Source of the DNA: Fasciola hepatica
Taxonomy: Eukaryota > Platyhelminthes > Trematoda > Plagiorchiida > Fasciolidae
Length of the DNA stretch: 64,000 bases
Reading direction: 5' to 3'
Assembly (NCBI GenBank): GCA_948099385.1
Contig: CANUEZ040000020.1
Location: forward strand, 7,286,501-7,350,500
Positions 12,090 to 24,700 of the stretch are shown piece by piece (positions within the stretch are counted from its first letter, which is position 1; every line of letters starts with the position of its first letter). The notes below the pieces were generated by a model. The model made no database searches, was not told the origin of the DNA, and worked only from the letters and a program-made list of their open reading frames with translations. A program made the position numbers and the translations under genes.

Positions 12090-13427
12090 CATCGTGCTTC
12101 GAACCCATGGATTATTCCTCGGCGCCATGTTTTGAAGGCTTTGATTTTTGACGGTGAAATCGAGATCACTTTCGGAATAAGCGGGAACTCAGGATTGTGA
12201 GCAGACTGAAAACTACAGCACATCTTGGAAGTGCACTTGCCCTAGACAAGTGAGGCAAGTTCTGACCCACGAAAAGTATATGGAATGAAATGGGGTGGTA
12301 TATCTTTCGGACAGATGAAATGGGCGGAAGATAGATAGAGGTTGTCAGATAGTAAATGCGGTCAACAGTGGAGCCCCTGGAAAATAGAAAAATGAGGGAC
12401 GATGTAGGAAATCGGATATCAATGAAGGACGGGGAATACTTAAGCCATCCCTTGTCCAAGCTAACTACAAGCTGCCCGACAGTGCTAAATAACACCGCTG
12501 CCGCCGAGATTTTGCTGTGAGTCTGTTATTTTATAAGGGAGCAAATGCTCTTTGATGTTTATCAGTACTTTGAGATCTTCATTTTCAGGCAGCATCTCGT
12601 GGCATAGTTTTCATCTGGATTTACAAGGAGAAGCATTTTGTTTTGGCGACCGTTCTTCGTCTAAATGAAAGCAATTCCAGGCCAAGCAAGAAGTAGTTTT
12701 TGTAAAGTTCAATAATGAAGATCCTTCCAGGTCTTCTGCGTGCTAAGTGATTGTGACGATATTTAAAATTACTTTTGTAAGCTCGCCCATACACAGCACT
12801 TTTACACTTTTGTTTGATTGTACGAGACATTTAAATTTGGCGTTGAAACTTTTCTGACCGATGTACCTGTAGCGAGGGAAGTTGAACCTTTGGGTTTTAT
12901 CATTAAGTCTATTTGGCCGCATACTTTAGGTTAGTGTGGATTGGTACCCTTTGTGGTTCTCAACTTGGTGCCGGAGAAACCGGGAATCAATCTTATGGGG
13001 CTTAGGGATTCGTGTGGATTAGTTACGTATAGCCCGATTTGCTACTAATGTGATTTACAGCTCCTAGTCTGTCAGACTTGCAGGTAAATCGAGTAGCCGG
13101 TTAGCTGCGCTAACATCGGACAAAGCCTGTAAATCTGTCGCTTCGGAAATCAGATGACCTTTGCTGAGTCGAATGCCCTCTGGAAACTCGGGTGGTATAC
13201 CTGAAATCGGTGAGCCTTAACCAGTTGTTCTGTCACTTAATCTTGGAACGATAGTTAGTTCGCGAAGCGTAGCCTAAGGCTGGCTCACCCGCGTGAGCCA
13301 ACTCTCAGCAGGCCATGGTTAGGTCAATTATGACAAGGAACATGGAGGATGCGTCAAAGACAAGGGGGCTTATCTCAATAGCCAGGACCTACCGCGAGTA
13401 GAGCGACACAGGTAAGTCGGGAGTGAG
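12090..13427. other. Spacer of the inverted-repeat unit, no recognised gene
   Basis: The left part of the region between the arms shows no recognised coding sequence. The 109-codon minus frame at 12166-12495 has no motif. The right part carries LINE reverse transcriptase code, listed separately. Confidence 0.4.
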
Positions 13428-13672
13428 CCTTGTCCCACAAACCTGCTTTCATTCCTAGATCGGTTGACAGAACAACTGGACAATGCTAACTGTTCGAGGG
13501 TGTGTCATCTGGATTTTGAGAAAGAGTTTGAGGTGGTAAAATAGCAAATCTAAATTGATAGGCCCACTGACTTGGCACCTGGTGGAAGCATCACCAACAG
13601 GATTATTAGAATAACCTATAGATCTGTATGCAGTTTGAAGGCGCTACCTCTTCCTTGGTGAATGCAAGTAGT
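13428..13672 (+). pseudogene. LINE reverse transcriptase fragment inside the inverted-repeat unit
   Basis: The frame starting at about 13428 reads through 'PCPTNLLSFLDRLTEQLDNA' and then 'VCHLDFEKEFEVV'. These match the LINE RT region G-R-S-C-x-T-N-L-L-x-F-x-D and the catalytic block [YC]-x-D-[FL]-x-K-A-F-D-x-V, including the first catalytic Asp. Stops follow at about 13542. A second frame then gives 'FEGATSSLVN', the segment expected before G-V-P-Q-G. The fragment stops where the right inverted-repeat arm starts, so the arm interrupts it or the copy ended there. It is inactive. Confidence 0.65.
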
Positions 13673-13684
13673 AGAAGCAATGTC

Positions 13685-13946
13685 AGATACTGAGACCTAC
13701 TCACACAATAATCTAGACTTTTGTTAGCGAAGCCTCAAGTCCTGTGATCTAACCTGATCCAGCAGCCCACATCTGGTTTGAAGATTTTCGCGTATCGTGA
13801 AAAAGAACTGAAAAGTGTCTCCCACTGATTTCCACTCTCATTATATCGTTCTCATCGAGTACTGAAAAACAATTATCAAATTCCAAGGCGAGGTGTACCA
13901 GCTCAGATTTCAGAAAAATATCTGGCCCCTTGTTATTGCACATCCG
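13685..13946 (-). repeat. Right arm of the 265-bp inverted repeat
   Basis: Reverse complement of 11822-12089, with the same short frame preserved on the minus strand (13749-13943). The flanks just outside the two arms read 'ttacgag' (left) and 'ttatgag' (right, offset by one base), a possible decayed target duplication. If that is real, the unit 11822-13946 moved as one piece. Confidence 0.85.
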
Positions 13947-15779
13947 TTTATGAGCTTAACTGCGCAAAACATGTACGCATCTATGGCTCCCGTCCAACGA
14001 AGGAAGTGAGCAGAAGTTTCGGAACTAGTTAATTTTTGTTGCTATATTGGTTATCCTGAAGCTTTGGTAGTGGATGGGAAGTTGGACCAGATGCTGACCG
14101 GACATGGAGAGACAGAATGCTCCTCGTTCTCAGAGTTGCATGCCCCAAGGTGGCAAAGGTTCTGTGTCGGCTAGCATCAGGTGCATTTGGACAAGCAGCC
14201 TGCAAACAGCCAGTCTATTGAAGGAACTGGAGCTAACCGTAACTCCTGATCTATCAAAGGGATCGGCCCAACTTTCGTCTGAACAGTTGCGTACCTCAAT
14301 GGATGACTGATGAGAGTCGCCCGATTGTCCTCCAGGGCTTCCGAAATGAACCCATGTGTCCGGACTGTGAGAAGAGTTCTCTGGAGTACGATCGTATCCA
14401 ACCGTAAGCCACCTTGTGTGACAATTAACAATGGCTCTAGATGATAGCCCTTGCCGGTGGAAGGCCTGATACCGGACAGTAAGCTTCCGAGGAGCGGCGA
14501 CCACTTCTCCTAATAGACCTCAGGATAGCTGCATGTTTGTAAACAAGGCGCACCTAAGCTCTAGGATATTAATCGCTTTTTATCGAATTTATTTCCATCA
14601 AAAAGCCAACACATCAAACTCAATTCCATCACGTCGTAGTATTCCACCACTGTTTATAATAATGATGACAACCTGTCCATCTGGAGGTTTGAAAAGCTTG
14701 CTTATAAGCGCAACCGGGTAGTACTAGTGTGAGTATTGGCGTGCAGTGAGTAAACTCTGTGGACCGAAAAAAAGATAAAAATAACTGCGGTATCGGATAG
14801 ATGGAAATAGACCACACATTCGAGTGGGGCAGGAGGTGAATGTGTATGGTCATTTCTGGTCAAGAATAAAAGCACAATTTCAAAAGGAATTGCTCCAAAA
14901 GGCACGATATTTTGCAGTCCAAAAGCCAATAGATACCACGAAAAATACATCAGTCAAGTGCTTTCACGGAAAATTGAAGGCGTACAATGTGGATCATCTA
15001 CCTGTCAGATATTTTTGAGGAAGGCCCATAAGTGGTCAAGTGAAGGTAATCTGATATGTCAAGGTGAGTCTAATTTAAACGGTTTAAAGAAAGTCTTCAT
15101 ATTGCATTTTACTAGGGTTTGAAGGGGATGTCTTCGTCAGGGGAATTGGTGGACATGTGGAAGTAGTGGTGTAATGCCATACACGGAGTGCCTTGAATAA
15201 AGTTTGGGGCTTGATGGCTTTCAAGGCTCACCATTGGACCGGCCTTTTACTCCTGCTTTAACAAAGGCGTGAAAGTTTTGGTTATGTAGTGCAAAGACAA
15301 GGAAGTAAGTTTTAGGGCAAAAAATTGCACTCATTCTCATGAAAAATCGGTGAGGCAAAGCCGCGTGTAATTCCACGAATCGACGAGATGAGCTTTCAAC
15401 TGACAGGCCATCTAATGGTCAAAATGGTCGAGGCATCAGAAATTCAAGAGGGTGCCGCAAGAAAATCGTCTCGGTCAGCTATATCCAGAATATTAAGCTG
15501 CCAAGAGTACGACCGAGGAACGATACAGTCCTAAATAAAAAAAAAGAAATAAGAATAAATTCTGGGGACATCTCGTTTGTTGAATACTGCGAAGTGTATT
15601 GCGGAACACTTAAAAACTACATCAGCAGAAGCAGCAAGGTTTAATTTGGGATGGCCACACAATTCAGTAATCAAGCCAGTTTAACGCGCCTTACCTACAG
15701 CCACACCGTGTCCAGCTACTTTAAAGTTGACCTGAGTCGACCCACGTAACATTTCCCAGCAATAAGCTTTGGATGCTGT
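13947..15779. other. No recognised feature
   Basis: No supportable gene. 15537-15560 is an A-rich run (mostly AAAT/AAAAAG) with no clear element attached. Confidence 0.4.
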
Positions 15780-16340
15780 GTGACTGTTAGCTATTACAAA
15801 ATTTTCAAGATTTAGATAACTAAGTTAATGTGCTAGTACCATTGAGGACAGGTATATCCTGTTCTTCTAAAGTCTGTTCAGCGATAATAAGAAGTTCATG
15901 GGGGACGTTTTGAAACTGAAAATGTAACAATCACAGGTTTAGTACGACAAGGCTGCAGTTTGTCACCTTCGCCTGGTATTTTTGTGGCAGCCATGTCGGG
16001 CGGCCACTCATGAACAGCCTCCATCACGGAAACTTTCTCAAAAGTTAAAGGAGATTCACGTACAACACACTCGCTTCTATTTGTGAGCCGCTGATAGTGG
16101 AGTAGTTTACTCAGTCAAAAGATCTGAATAGGCCGATTAGAAGGTTCCATTTAGAGAAAGAACGTAATGAGCGGTCTGAAGAATCCTTCTTGTTTTATGC
16201 TGCCAAAAAGTTGCGCGAAACCTTTCTGTGATCAATTTTAGCAAGGAGCCTCAGATTTTGAACCGGTTTGTCGGACAATCCAAGGGTATGGGCTAAATTG
16301 GGGGTGTTTGCTCTGGCAGAAGACGCACTATGTTGCGTCC
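15780..16340 (+). pseudogene. RTE-like LINE reverse transcriptase remnant
   Basis: The frame around 15925-15995 encodes 'VTITGLVRQGCSLSPSPGIF', matching the G-V-R-Q-G-C-x-L-S-P block that precedes the catalytic YADD motif in RTE- and L1-type reverse transcriptases. About 300 bp downstream a frame gives 'GVFALAEDALCCVQDPG', where RTE elements have a G-[ML]-x-F-A-P-x-K-C-K-V-[LM]-L-Q-D segment. The Asp-Asp box that should lie between is not recognisable, and stops are frequent. It is an old fragment, and clade assignment is by the VRQGC motif only. Confidence 0.5.
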
Positions 16341-18936
16341 AGGATCCCGGATGTATTGATCAGACGAAGTTTGGAGGATGGTGAGGAGCAGAAATGGAAT
16401 GCCAACACGTGCCGGGAGTAATAGAATCATCAGCAATGAACTCCGAGCCCGAGGGAAGCTGAGTTAGTTAATTGAAGGGGTCAGTGAATCGGGGGTAATC
16501 AGGATCGGCCGGGCTTGACGGCTGGAAAGTGCTTGATAGATGGAGGAATGAGTTTATTAACCGGATGAACAGCCACAAAGAGTGCTGAATAGCCCTCCCC
16601 GTTCGATGTGAAAATAGGGTTTCATGGCATGAAATCCCGGAGTAAACAAGCAGATCCTCCAAGTTGATGCCTGTTTCCTCCTGAACATTGGCTGACTAAT
16701 CAAAACCACTTGGCTAGATGGTATGGAATAGGGCAGCCTTGCTTCAGTGATGATAATCGTACCTGGTCTCGACTTATGCACTCGATTTAACAGGGGACTG
16801 AACTTGTTCGTAAAAGCGTGAGAGGTAAGACGACTGAAAGTTGAGTCCGCCTTTCAAAGTTACGATAAGCTTGTTGCCTGACTATTGCTGAAGGCATAGA
16901 TTTAGAACAGTATTGTTGATGTAGCTGTGGGCTGTTCGGAAGCGAGCGGTGATTCACTTTGTTCAGCGACCCTTAAACGGACCACCAACGACCTGTAATT
17001 CATGACAAAAACGGTCGCGTATACAACTTCAGGTTATACGGATGACGATGAATGATATCGCCTGTATTAGTATGAGTTTGCGCCGTAGAACTGACCTTTA
17101 ATGGCGGCTGAACTAGGTGATGGAGCGCAGAGTGTGGTCTGGGCTGAGCCTAACAGGAAGCGGCCAAACAACGAAAGCTTGCGTGATATCGTGATTTGAT
17201 GGAAAAAGGTAAGTCTTTGGCGAAGAATGTTGCGGGTGGCTATGAGGGGGTTGAAAGAATAATCGTTGACCCATGGAATGCAGTGGCGAGGGGAGAGGCT
17301 AAGCAAGTAGTGCCGGCATTTGTTTGGTACTAGTAGTGGTGAAATCGCAAGGGAGGTTTAGCTTTTCCTTTTTCCTAACTGATGACAGTGTAAACGAGGT
17401 GGAGGCGCAGTTTGACGGCAGACGCCTGCCACTGCCCTCTTTGTGACAGTAGCTTTTATGTGGATAGTCCTTGCCTTCATATTTACGCGGCTTTGTGACA
17501 CCGGTGACTGTCGACTACTACCCGCATGGACACTTTGGGTGGTCAGAGAAGCCCATCGGATAAGCTTGACAATTTTTTGTGTACGTCGTTTCTTGGAATA
17601 CTGGAAAATTGCCTGCTTGGGGTAATGGCACTAACAACGAGCATATTCAGGCTTCTTTGTGTTTTCGGCTAACCAAAAGACTGGAAAGCACTTTCCAGGG
17701 CAACCACGTTGGTAATGGCCTCGAAGGTCACAGTTGACGTGGAAGTTACTTTACGTGATAGCTGTGCCCATTGTTATTGATGGTGTCTGAGGCGTTTTAT
17801 CCACCGTAAATATGTGGTTGTTTGGGCTGCGGTCGTTGCCAGAGGCCCAGTAGGTCGTGTGATGAAGCGTCGTCCGACCAAGCAATAGCCTTGTTTTTAA
17901 ACGACGACTGTGAGGTCAATATCGACTGTTTGCTCGCGAACTCGTAAGCTATTTTCATTCCCAAACTAGAATAAGAGCGGAAGTTTGTCTCTATGAGATA
18001 TTTCACTGGGTTAGAAGCATGCACTTTAGCATCAAGTATTGAAGACTTTACGGAAAGCAGAGGTAAACTGTCCAAGACGTCTGGAACAGGGACATTCTTT
18101 GGGGAATCAATTCGCTGGAAAACTTCCATCTTGACGAACTTCAAAAGCTAAAGACTATTCCCAGACGTCATAGAAGGAGCCACGGAGGGCTGCGTGATGC
18201 AGGTGAAGAATATTTAGGGACCTGCTGTCTAATCTCGTTTGAGCAGACGTAACTGTGCACTTGACAAGCCTTGCTCGAGACTAGGAGTTTTTCTAAGAGC
18301 TTCGTCGAAAATACATGGTGAATGCACAAGGCTTTATCTGAGGGCAAGTAGACCGCAGGTTCTGCATCCGGTAGCGCTGACTTCATACTGGCTACAACTA
18401 ATGATGAGCATTGTGTTGTTTCCTTCATTGAAATGCGCTGAAATACGCAACTCAGGATGGGCAGACCCCATGAAGGGGTGCGGTACTGCGTACCGGGGTC
18501 CATGCGGCGATGTAACTTGGACCACATGAAAAGACCCAATATCAAATACCCGAAAAAGAATAACTTCCGATGGAAACCGTTGTAAACCTGGAACTCAGTA
18601 GAAGATATAAAAGACGAACCACCACTGAAGCTAAGCCAAGAAGAAACACGATGAAAGGGTAAAACTGGATAATGCTTGGGATTCATGCAGCAGTGGATCG
18701 TGAAGTCCCCCGCATCCTTTTGTTAAGATCTAAACATGGATTAACACTAGCCCGATCGAAAAATGGGGTATGCCAAATCTGGGTAGTGACCATAAACCTC
18801 AGGGTTATATAAAGCTCAATCTTACCAAAGGTATTGCAGATCAACGATCAACAATACGTCATGGATTTGACGGTGATTGGTCATTGTCTATTCGGTATTC
18901 CAGACAAATCATTGACGAAAATATAACAGCAAACAT
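16341..18936. other. No recognised feature
   Basis: About 2.6 kb with minus-strand frames of 115 codons (17797-18144) and 172 codons (18168-18686). The latter is the longest motif-free frame in this part. It has one hydrophobic patch but no recognised domain, and a 96-codon plus frame opposes it. I do not call either as a gene. Confidence 0.4.
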
Positions 18937-21370
18937 CGTCCGATAAAGAAACAAACTACAAAATAACTGTCATAATGTTCTGGCGGGAAACCGGGTTCCG
19001 GGTGCATTGCCCGGTCATCAATAAGTTTCCCGAGCGAAATAGTCAAAAGTGAGATACACGTGCAGAAACAGCACAAATTCACTCCAAAGGTGATTAAATG
19101 AAACAATGTCTCACTAGAACATCTGGAATCTGACACCTACTTCTCTATTGGGCAGAACAGCCGAGCTTTCCTTGAAACAAGCGCGCCCATCCATATGGAA
19201 GTGAAATACCACAGGCAAAACATAAAACGTGCGTTCATAATACAATGTTAACGAGAATGACGAAGTTGTGAGCGACAAAGAGCAGAAGTGTGTGAAAGAA
19301 GTGGGGCGGGCCCCAAGATTTAGGAGCTTTCAGCCCTATGTAACGCTAAATTCCGGTATAGGAGGGAACACAATGCAACCTTTTGCAAATAATTTATCAC
19401 AAGCTGCCCTGGAGTGGCTAATTACACATTACGAGAAGGTAACGAGCGAGAATTCGTTACACACTGGCCCTGCGGAAGTGGAAGTAATTTTGAACCGTGG
19501 ACCGGTGGGCCTGTAGTGGTGGCCAGATATTGGATTCCGAATACGCGCACGATCCGATATCGATAACGACGAACAGCCTCTGGAGCAAAGCAACCAAGTC
19601 TCCAACTCGGAGATATCAGCGACGGATTTAAATCCAATATACAACGGTAAATGGAACGTAATATTCAATCAGCGCGGTATCTGAATAGGCACGTTACTGA
19701 GCCAACTTTGTGCATAACGTACTTGGGAGTAGTCTTTCTCAGACTGACCAATATAAACGGAAAATCCCAGCGGTAGACAGGGAAACAAGAAAACGAGTGG
19801 CTGAAGTTCAGGAAGAGCGGAAAGTAAATTTAGGCATCGGAACAAACGTAAAGGTGAAGACCAAAGAAGGCACTCCCGTGGGAGTGAATCAACTTGGGCT
19901 ATGTATGCCATAACCATCTTATGACGCGTCAGTAATCGTGAAAGGTTTGTACTTTTCCAGCGATCCAACTGGATTGTCACTGGTTCCAAACAGTCTGCTT
20001 TGGCTTAGAGACGGCTGTGATGTGCCGGCCAGCACTGGCATGAAGGGTAACTATAATAGGCTCTAGACCCGGACTAACCAATTGCAAGTTACTTTTAGTG
20101 TCGATGAATGAGAGAATGCGCCCCGACTTTTCATACAAACGTACACAGCATCTAAGGCACGGAAACATTAGAAATGGGAACGTAATGGTGAGTCCTTCAG
20201 AGGCGTCCGCGGGAGCAAGTGGCCCATAGAGATGACTGAGAACAAGGATTTTGGTGCAGATGGGCTCGTGTGGACGGCCGTGGCACAGCAGTAAGCAAAC
20301 CCAACGAAGAGATGTGAGAAAATTTGTTGATTGAGCGGCTCCGACCATAGACCGAGGTCCAAGACAAGGAGTACACCGGCGATATATTTGTCGTCCTTAT
20401 ATATCTCGACGGAAATGAGATAGCAGGTCTTCTGCTACGGGTCAAGTGAAACCTGGTGCCACAGGAGCTCAAGTAAGAGGGGCAAGCTACAACCGAGAAC
20501 CTGAAACTGCCGTGACTACAGTGTCCTTCAACTGTGTTTTCCCCTCATTTCTTGCACAGGCTAGTTCTGTTATTTTGGAAGTCGCGCCGTGCAACTGTCT
20601 TGTCAGATGGAGAATTTTAAAACTGCTGTGCTCCCCAATGCGTGGACGAAGATGTCTGTATAAAGAATTCGTGGATGAAGCTGATAGACATTTCACCGGG
20701 TTCTTTGGAAGGGAATGAGCGCACTCATTTGAAATCTTCGTACTTTTTCAAAAGCTTTTTTACGCTAGGTAGCGACAAAAGTATTTAAATTCCGTCGGTG
20801 TACTACACTGATATGTGATAAAATCTTAAAGAAGCCATCAACGAACTTAAAGTTCTTGAACAACAGTCCGGTAAATATGACGGGCAAAGAGTATTGACAT
20901 TTTTATGAGAAACATGCGATCGAAGCTTTTTATAGGACGCGTGGAGTCCAGGTAGGCGGATTGGAGGCTTGATTTGCGGAAGGACAAACTTGGTTTTTGC
21001 AAAAATGAAACGAATGTGTTCAGATGAATTTACGCCACGGTCCAGCAGCACTTCAAGGTGTTTCACTGGACAAAAGTGAATAAACTGTTTCATTTTTATT
21101 TTAGTGAACGTGGAATCGTTTTGAAAATTAGATAGCATACTACCTTTTGAAAAGGGACAACAATTTTAGTAAACTTGGATTTGTCAAGGCCCAAGTAACA
21201 AACACAGAACTAACTTGGAATTTGCTCCATGCCATTTTGAAGGGTCATAAAAGTAGAATTGCATGCGTGCGGTGCATTTAGTATGGCACCATCAGCACAA
21301 CTTATGAGAATTGCATTTTTGTTCACGATAATAGTAGGAGTATTCCCTGAAAATTAAAATGAAGACAGCA
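18937..21370 (+). repeat. Left copy of the 2.83 kb inverted duplication, part 1
   Basis: This segment is the reverse complement of about 39725-42165. Sampled translations agree almost completely: an 82-codon frame at 19268-19516 equals the one at 41580-41828, a 111-codon frame at 20803-21138 equals 39958-40293, and 20446-20718 differs from 40378-40650 by one residue (Val for Ala). The outer boundary lies near 18937-18950, where identity falls off within a few bases. The copy is cut at 21370 by the BEL/Pao LTR and resumes at 28061. No protein family is recognisable in any frame, and the several 60-120 codon frames are in conflicting strands. It may be a non-coding dispersed element or a segmental duplication. 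Confidence 0.93.
21366..21370 (+). repeat. Target site duplication (left), CAGCA
   Basis: CAGCA directly precedes the 5' LTR and recurs directly after the 3' LTR at 28061-28065. The uninterrupted copy of the same locus near 39729-39733 has it only once. Five bases is the usual BEL/Pao duplication length. Confidence 0.95.
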
Positions 21371-21747
21371 TGTAACAGCCGGTCGTGGAAAATCCCCCTT
21401 TTTCCCTCGCGATTCAGTGTTTTTCCCAACATCACTCATTTCCATACACTATTGACTTGTCTTTACGAACTGGTTGTTTTTCTGGACCAATTGTTGTTTG
21501 TTCGCGCCCAGAGCGCTACTTTGGCACATCCTTGTTCAGGACCTGCGTGACGCACGTGCTGTCTGCTCACACGCTGCTATTCGGTTTCTCGTTGTTGAGT
21601 CCTTGTGATCGTATTATTGAGGTTTGTACATTGTTTACGTCATTGTTTTTTGTAATAATCTAGTATCGCAGAATATCACGGATAATCGTCTTCTGATTTC
21701 GGGATCCGTTGCGAATTTGGCTACGCATTGCTCAAGCGTTCGTAACA
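21371..21747 (+). repeat. BEL/Pao 5' LTR
   Basis: 377 bp, TGT...ACA ends, identical to 27684-28060 except C against T in 'tttacgtc' and G against A in 'caagcgtt'. It would hold the promoter and polyadenylation signals, but I see no clear TATA box or AATAAA. A 92-codon open frame runs through both LTRs and is probably fortuitous. Confidence 0.95.
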
Positions 21748-21789
21748 ATACTCAATAGATCTATTTGGAACGAGGAAAAATCACACAGA

Positions 21790-24700
21790 ATGCCAAGAAA
21801 AGGATCAAAAGCAGTCGAATCCGGACAGGAAGTAATACGGCAAGTCTCTGGGCAGGTTTTGGGTACATATGATTCTTTAGTTAATGCTAGATCGCCTAGT
21901 CCTGTCAGTGCTAGTTCATGTGTTATTGAAAACAATATTGATCGTAAGGATGTCGATTTATATAAGCTGAGAATACTAGAACTAGAGCAACAGTTACTTT
22001 CGGCTAGACTACAGGCGCAGGAAGCAGAGAAGTGTACACAGAAACAGCGAGAGCATGAGACCAGTGACTTCGACACTTCCGATAGGTTAGGGTGCAATAA
22101 GGTAGGGAACCCCACGCCGGTCGCCGACTACAAACCACCATCGATCGATCTGCCTAGAGTGGAGTTAACGGTTTTCGACGGGCGAGCTGAGCAATACTGC
22201 AAGTTTGTCAAGCAGTTCGAGACGTTCGTTGAAAATAAGGTAACCGACCCTGGGCAAAGGCTTCTTTACCTTACTCACTACTGCCGAGGCCGAGCAAGAG
22301 AAGCTATCGACGAGTGCACCATGCTCGACCCAGAACAAGGCTACACAAGGGCAAGAAAGATTCTAAGGGACTTGTTTGGCCAACCTTTCAAAGTAGCCCG
22401 TAACCTAATAGAGGGCGTGATGGCAGAGGCAAAGAGAACCAAGGGCGACGTCTACACCATGGCCGACCTGGTGATCAAGATGCAGAACTGCTCAATAGCC
22501 CTCGACCATTTAGGTTACAGGGCTGACCTAGACGCCATGCACACTTTGGAAGGCATAGTCCGTCACCTCTCTCCCGAACTACAGGGTCGGTGGGCGGAGG
22601 AAGCAGAACGGATAAGCCGAAGCGACAGAGAAGCCAACTTCGAAGACCTGACTGAATACTTAGACAGGCAAACGAAGATAGCTGACAGCAGATTCGGCCG
22701 ACTCATCCGGGACAGCAACCGAGCAAACAAGCCCGGGTCTAGCCAAGTCCAAACTCCTGTACGGGAGCATCCAAAGTACCAGCCTTGGACCAATACACAC
22801 GTCATTTCACGAGATGCTACGGCGAAACCAAATTGCAGATCCTGTGGTACTAGCCATGGCCTACCAGAATGCCCCAAGTTCGGCAACGCCACAATAGACG
22901 AACGGTGGGGAATGGCGAGGATGGCAGGAGCATGTTTTATCTGTCTCAACACCACGCACCGGGCAGCAGCCTGTAGAACAAGGAATCGATGTGGTTACGA
23001 GGGCTGCACGGGCAGACACCATCGGCTGCTGCATCAGGCGAGAGTAACCATATCCGAGGCGAGTGCCAAGCCCAGCGTGATTTGTTCAACTTCACAATCT
23101 GCCAGCAAACCGGTACGTTTAGGCGTAGTGGCCGTGGGAGTAGTGACTCCGACTGGGATAGTCAAGGCGTTGGCCTTCGTTAATAGTGGATCCGACACTA
23201 CTTTATTGAAAGAGCGGTTTGCCGACAAACACCAACTGGCTGAAGGTGCGACGTCGCTAGCGGTGAGCACGGTGGGCGGAACACAGGTAATGACTGCCGG
23301 TAGAATAAGGCTGCAACTCATCTCTCTAGACACTAACGAGGAAATTGAACCAACGGAGGCATTCACGTTAGCGGATCTCCCCATGCGAGCACCAAGGTCG
23401 GTGAACGCAATCTTGACTCGGTGGCCTCACCTGCAGGATGTAACCGTGGTAGACTGGGAAGATGATGAGGTGGATCTCCTCATCGGCTGCGACGTGCCAG
23501 AGGCGCATTGGGTGCTTGACCAGAGAGTGGGCGACCGCCAGGCACCTTATGCCGTACGCACGGTTCTGGGATGGATGTTATACGGTCCAGTAGGGGTACG
23601 CGGTTCCGTGAATTACTTATCCGCCGAAACGGACCGCATAGAGTATCATCTGCAACGGCTGTATGAAAAGGAGTTTCATGACATTGGAGACGAAAGCCCG
23701 ACGTTGTCTCAAGAGGATCACTTCGCTCTACAAACGGTGCGGCAAGGCACTAGAGGCCTCAAAAAACAGTTCGAGGTTCCCCTCCCATGGCGCACATCGG
23801 TCGACCCGTGGACTGACAACAGAAATTGTGTTCCCCAACGATTACTACGACTAAAAGAACGCTTCATTCGAGACCAGAATCTGTGGGAACGATACGCGGA
23901 TTTGATGAAGCGAAACGAGACCGTCGGTTACGTTGAAAAGGTGCCTGTTAACACCGACAGCAGAAGGGGTATCTGGTATCTGCCTCACCATCCGGTTATC
24001 AACCCTAAGAAACCCAATAAACTGCGGGTGGTTTTCGACTGTGCGGCCAAGTTCCAGGGCAAGTCGTTAAACGATCGCCTACTACAGGGGCCTGACTGGA
24101 CCACTCCACTGATCGATGTTTTGTGCCGTTTCAGAGTGGGTAAAGTGGCTTTGTCTGCTGACATTAGGGAAATGTTCCATCAGGTGAAGATTCCCGTAGG
24201 AGAACGAGATGCTTTGCGTTTCCTGTGGTGGGAAGGGAGCGACCGGGACAACGCAGTGGTGAATTACAGGATGACCGTCCACACCTTCGGAGCCATATCG
24301 TCACCATTTTGTGCCAACTACGCCCTCCCAGAATCAGCGAACAAACATGGCGATCTAGTACATCGGACGGTGGTAGAAAGCGTCAGCAGGAACTTCTACG
24401 TCGACGACTACCTTGGGTCATTCGATGATGTGGAATCAGCTCTAGAGCAGTTCAGGGGTCTGACGAGATCGCTGGAAGAGGGCGGCTTCCATCTGACTAA
24501 ATGGATGTTGAACGCTTCAGAAGTGCTGAAGGTCATCCCGTATCACGAAAGGGCCGAAAGGGTAAGAGATTTGGACGGCTCTCCACTTCCTATCGAGCGC
24601 ACTTTGGGAATACAATGAGACGCGGAAGCGGACGATTTTGTTTTCGAACTAAACGTTCCCGAGCTGCCAATAACCCGTCGTGGCATACTATCTGCCGTCT

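Noticed and set aside
18168..18686. 172-codon minus frame
   Set aside because: Long, but without motif, homologous copy or supporting context.
21385..21663. 92-codon frame inside the BEL LTR, repeated at 27698-27976
   Set aside because: It is duplicated only because the LTRs are identical. It has no motif, and LTRs of this group are not known to code.
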